Shown here: piece after piece, positions 23,628 through 25,739 of the stretch
Numbering within the stretch: the stretch's first letter is position 1
Layout of the letters: every line of letters begins with the position of its first letter
Source of the DNA: JADJQU01 sp035490315
Lineage (GTDB): Bacteria; Planctomycetota; UBA1135; GCA-002686595
Assembly (NCBI GenBank): GCA_035490315.1
Contig: DATHET010000128.1
Coordinates: 1-25,739 of the forward strand
Reading direction: 5' to 3'
DNA length: 25,739 bases
Position numbers and translations under genes: made by a program
The notes under the pieces: model-generated
What the model was told of the DNA's origin: nothing
The model's input: only the letters and a program-made list of their open reading frames with translations
Databases searched by the model: none

Positions 23628-25121
23628 ATGGAGTGCCGCGTCGCGAGGACTCGGAGTGCTCGGCGCGGAAGCGTCCTGTTGATCGCGCTGATGGTCACGG
23701 TCGGCGTAGCCATGCTGGGCGCCTGCCTGCTGCAGTTCAGCGCCTCGGCATCGCGCGCCCAGCTCCAGAGCGTGGATCAGAAACGCGCCTTCTACGTCGC
23801 CGAGGCGGGCTTGAGCGAGTCCATCTTCGGCATGATGGTCGGCAAGAGCGGCAACATCGGTAGCGCGGAATCGCCGGCGAGATTCGGCGACGGCGTCTTG
23901 TGGGTCGAGGCCCTGAAGACCGAGGACGGGCGCATCGTGCTCGAGAGCAACGGACTCTGCGGCGGCGGCCGTGCCTCGCAATCGATCGTCGTGCAGCAAC
24001 ACGCGAACTCGATCGCGTCGCTGGGGATCTTCTCCGACGGCGACCTCGTGGTGCGCGCGGGCAGCGTGATCGACAGCTACGATCCCGACGCTCAGCTGCT
24101 GGCGGGCCTGGTCGGCCTGCTGCCCGGCGCGGGCGCGATGTCGAGCTCCGGCAAGATCGGATCCAACGGGAACATCACGGTCCAAGGCGCGAAGCGCTCG
24201 GTGACGCGCATCGACGGCGACGTCACGCCGGGCGTCAACGGGACGGTGATCAGCAGCGCGAACGTGACGATCAGCGGCTCGACGGTCCCGCGCAGCGCGC
24301 CCGTGGTCCTGCCGCCGATCGACGTTCCCTCGCTCGTTTCTCAGGGAACGCTGGTCCATATGGCTTCGCAGGCCCTGACCATCGCCACGGGCCAGCATCG
24401 CTACGACTCGTTGACGGTCGGAGCCCACTCGCGGCTGGTCGTCGTCGGTCCCCAGACCATGGTCGTCGGCTCGATGGTGCTGGAGCGCGGTGCCAGGCTG
24501 CTCCTGGACACCAGCAACGGCAAGGTGGACATCCACGCCACCGATTACGTGAGCTTCGGAGCGGGCAGCGTGATCGACAACCAGCAGCACGACCCCGCCA
24601 AGGCGCACCTCTACATCTCCGCCTCTCGGACGATCGACCGCAACGGAGACGGTGTGCCCGAGGCGCCGGTGACCATGCTTTGCACCGGGGCGATGTACGC
24701 GACGGTGTATGCGCCTGCCGCTTCGCTGACCTTGAGCAACGGGCTCGAGGTCTTCGGCGCGGTGACGGCGGCGAGCCTGGTGCTCGGCGAGAATTCGAAG
24801 CTGCACTTCGACGAGGCCCTGCTCGTCGATGACGGGACCGGGCCCGACGACGTGAAGCTACTTTCCTGGAAAGTTCTCGAGCTGCCGGAAGTCCCGCTGA
24901 TCAACATGCGCGTCGACCCGGTCGTGCTGCTGCGCCTGCAGGGCGCGGCCCTGCTCTCGCCTTGCGACTCGCACCAGGACGTCGAGTTCAAGATCAAGTA
25001 CATCAGCGTGAAGGGCGAGCGCGTGGTCTGGGCCGGAGTGGAAGCCAAATTCGATTGGAGCCAGGTGCGGAGCGTCGTCGCAATCGGTCGCCTGGGCGAT
25101 GCTCTTTTCGGGATCCTCTAG
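23628..25121 (+). CDS. PilX-like protein with long extracellular beta-rich region
   Basis: 497 aa. It begins with a basic leader and a hydrophobic helix (RRGSVLLIALMVTVGVAML) followed by KRAFYVAEAGLSE, the hallmark of PilX N-terminal domains, which lack the usual Glu at +5. The remaining ~430 residues are Ser/Thr/Val-rich, with repeated short turns (GKIGSNGNITVQG, GTVISSANVTISG, ASLTLSNGLEVFGAVTAASLV) suggesting a beta-helix or beta-sandwich, as in polymer-forming or adhesin-like regions. A calcium-like loop DRNGDGVPEA lies near 24636-24665. It likely assembles with the two prepilin-like proteins encoded upstream. It is not close to any named protein I can identify. Confidence 0.75.
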   Translation: MECRVARTRSARRGSVLLIALMVTVGVAMLGACLLQFSASASRAQLQSVDQKRAFYVAEAGLSESIFGMMVGKSGNIGSAESPARFGDGVLWVEALKTEDGRIVLESNGLCGGGRASQSIVVQQHANSIASLGIFSDGDLVVRAGSVIDSYDPDAQLLAGLVGLLPGAGAMSSSGKIGSNGNITVQGAKRSVTRIDGDVTPGVNGTVISSANVTISGSTVPRSAPVVLPPIDVPSLVSQGTLVHMASQALTIATGQHRYDSLTVGAHSRLVVVGPQTMVVGSMVLERGARLLLDTSNGKVDIHATDYVSFGAGSVIDNQQHDPAKAHLYISASRTIDRNGDGVPEAPVTMLCTGAMYATVYAPAASLTLSNGLEVFGAVTAASLVLGENSKLHFDEALLVDDGTGPDDVKLLSWKVLELPEVPLINMRVDPVVLLRLQGAALLSPCDSHQDVEFKIKYISVKGERVVWAGVEAKFDWSQVRSVVAIGRLGDALFGIL

Positions 25122-25128
25122 CTCGACC

Positions 25129-25739
25129 ATGCACTTTCGAATCGGCGTATGGCTGCTCCTGGTCGCGCTGGCCTTGCCCGCGCCCGCTTCGGACGCGCCG
25201 ACCGTCGCGTCGCTGCGCCGGGTCAGCGTCGCCCTGCGCGCGGACGCGGACAAGTCGGCGGAGCAGCTCGCCGAAACCCTGGCCGCTCTCGGCCCCGTCG
25301 ACCTTCCGGCGATTTTCGAGCACTGGCGGTCCGCCACGGATGCCGATCGCCTCGCCGCTTCACCGCGGCGAGTGGGCTTGAGTGAAGTGCAACAGAAGGC
25401 CCTGCTGCTCGCGATCAAGCGCATGCCCGCGGAATGGCGCGCGCTGCTGCAGAGCCTGACCCGACCCGAGGTCGAGCTCCCCGTGCGCCGCGGCGCCGTG
25501 CGCGCCCTGCGCGAAATCGGCGAAGCGCACGACGCCCGCGTCCTGCTCGAGCTGGCGCGTCCTTCGACCATGAAGCCGGAGCTTGGGGAAAATGCCGATG
25601 AAGCCGAGACCTCGGCCGCGGCCAGTTTCACGGAAGCGGCCGTGGAGGAGTTCGAGACCTGCGTCGAGCGCATGCTCGAGCGCGATGCCGCGAGCTTCGA
25701 GCAATTCGGCCAGCGCTTCTTCGATGCCGACGCGGAGCT
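25129..25739 (+). CDS. Secreted alpha-helical (HEAT-like) protein, cut by window edge
   Basis: An open frame of ~203 codons runs off the right edge from an ATG 7 nt after the PilX-like stop. The N-terminus is a signal peptide (MHFRIGVWLLLVALALPAPAS). The mature part is helix-rich: KSAEQLAETLAALGPVDLPA, SEVQQKALLLAIKRMPAEWR, and PVRRGAVRALREIGEAHDAR, the last resembling a HEAT/armadillo-type repeat helix pair. Such proteins serve as binding scaffolds. Close spacing suggests it belongs to the pilin operon. No specific function is visible and the C-terminus is missing. Confidence 0.65.
   Translation, partial: MHFRIGVWLLLVALALPAPASDAPTVASLRRVSVALRADADKSAEQLAETLAALGPVDLPAIFEHWRSATDADRLAASPRRVGLSEVQQKALLLAIKRMPAEWRALLQSLTRPEVELPVRRGAVRALREIGEAHDARVLLELARPSTMKPELGENADEAETSAAASFTEAAVEEFETCVERMLERDAASFEQFGQRFFDADAE

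Overview
The window looks like a chromosomal piece from a G+C-rich (about two thirds by eye) Gram-negative environmental bacterium. Lipoprotein and prepilin signals, secreted proteins with Asp-rich calcium-type loops, and a locus mixing polysaccharide enzymes with a hybrid NRPS/PKS would fit Planctomycetota, or less likely Myxococcota or a related group. The assignment is an inference: there is no rRNA or other marker gene here. No tRNA, CRISPR array, insertion sequence or phage gene was seen.

Left part (1-17682), a glycan plus NRPS/PKS locus. A truncated family-4 glycosyltransferase runs leftward off the window from position 738. After a gap of about 300 bp, five rightward genes follow with every junction a 4-nt ATGA overlap (1036-15869): (1) an NRPS with a formyltransferase domain, a half condensation domain, an adenylation domain interrupted by a luciferase-like flavin monooxygenase, and a carrier domain; (2) a PKS with KS-AT-KR-DH-carrier-thioesterase; (3) an O-antigen polymerase/ligase-like membrane protein; (4) a family-2 glycosyltransferase; (5) a family-4 glycosyltransferase. 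A convergent asparagine-synthetase-like gene lacking the N-terminal Cys nucleophile overlaps the end of gene 5. The adenylation pocket read by hand (D-I-L-Q-F-G-M-I-W-K) is close to a remembered glycine code. A simple collinear reading is N-formylglycine, possibly hydroxylated, extended once with malonate, reduced, dehydrated and released by the thioesterase. The coupling to glycan genes suggests a small acyl group or metabolite made together with, or attached to, a surface polysaccharide. This is the most interesting system in the window.

Middle part (17683-21870), secreted or envelope proteins: a double PRC-barrel protein, a small BON-domain lipoprotein, a secreted protein with thrombospondin-type-3-like calcium loops, and a secreted PQQ-propeller-like protein. 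Two strong perfect hairpins without clear U-tracts sit between the two convergent pairs.

Right part (21871-25739): a 611-bp leader/intergenic stretch, then a tightly packed operon of two prepilin-like proteins, a PilX-like protein and a truncated secreted protein, probably minor pilins/pseudopilins of a type IV pilus or type II secretion machine. Asp-rich loops recur in three of these proteins and in the secreted calcium-loop protein at 19375.
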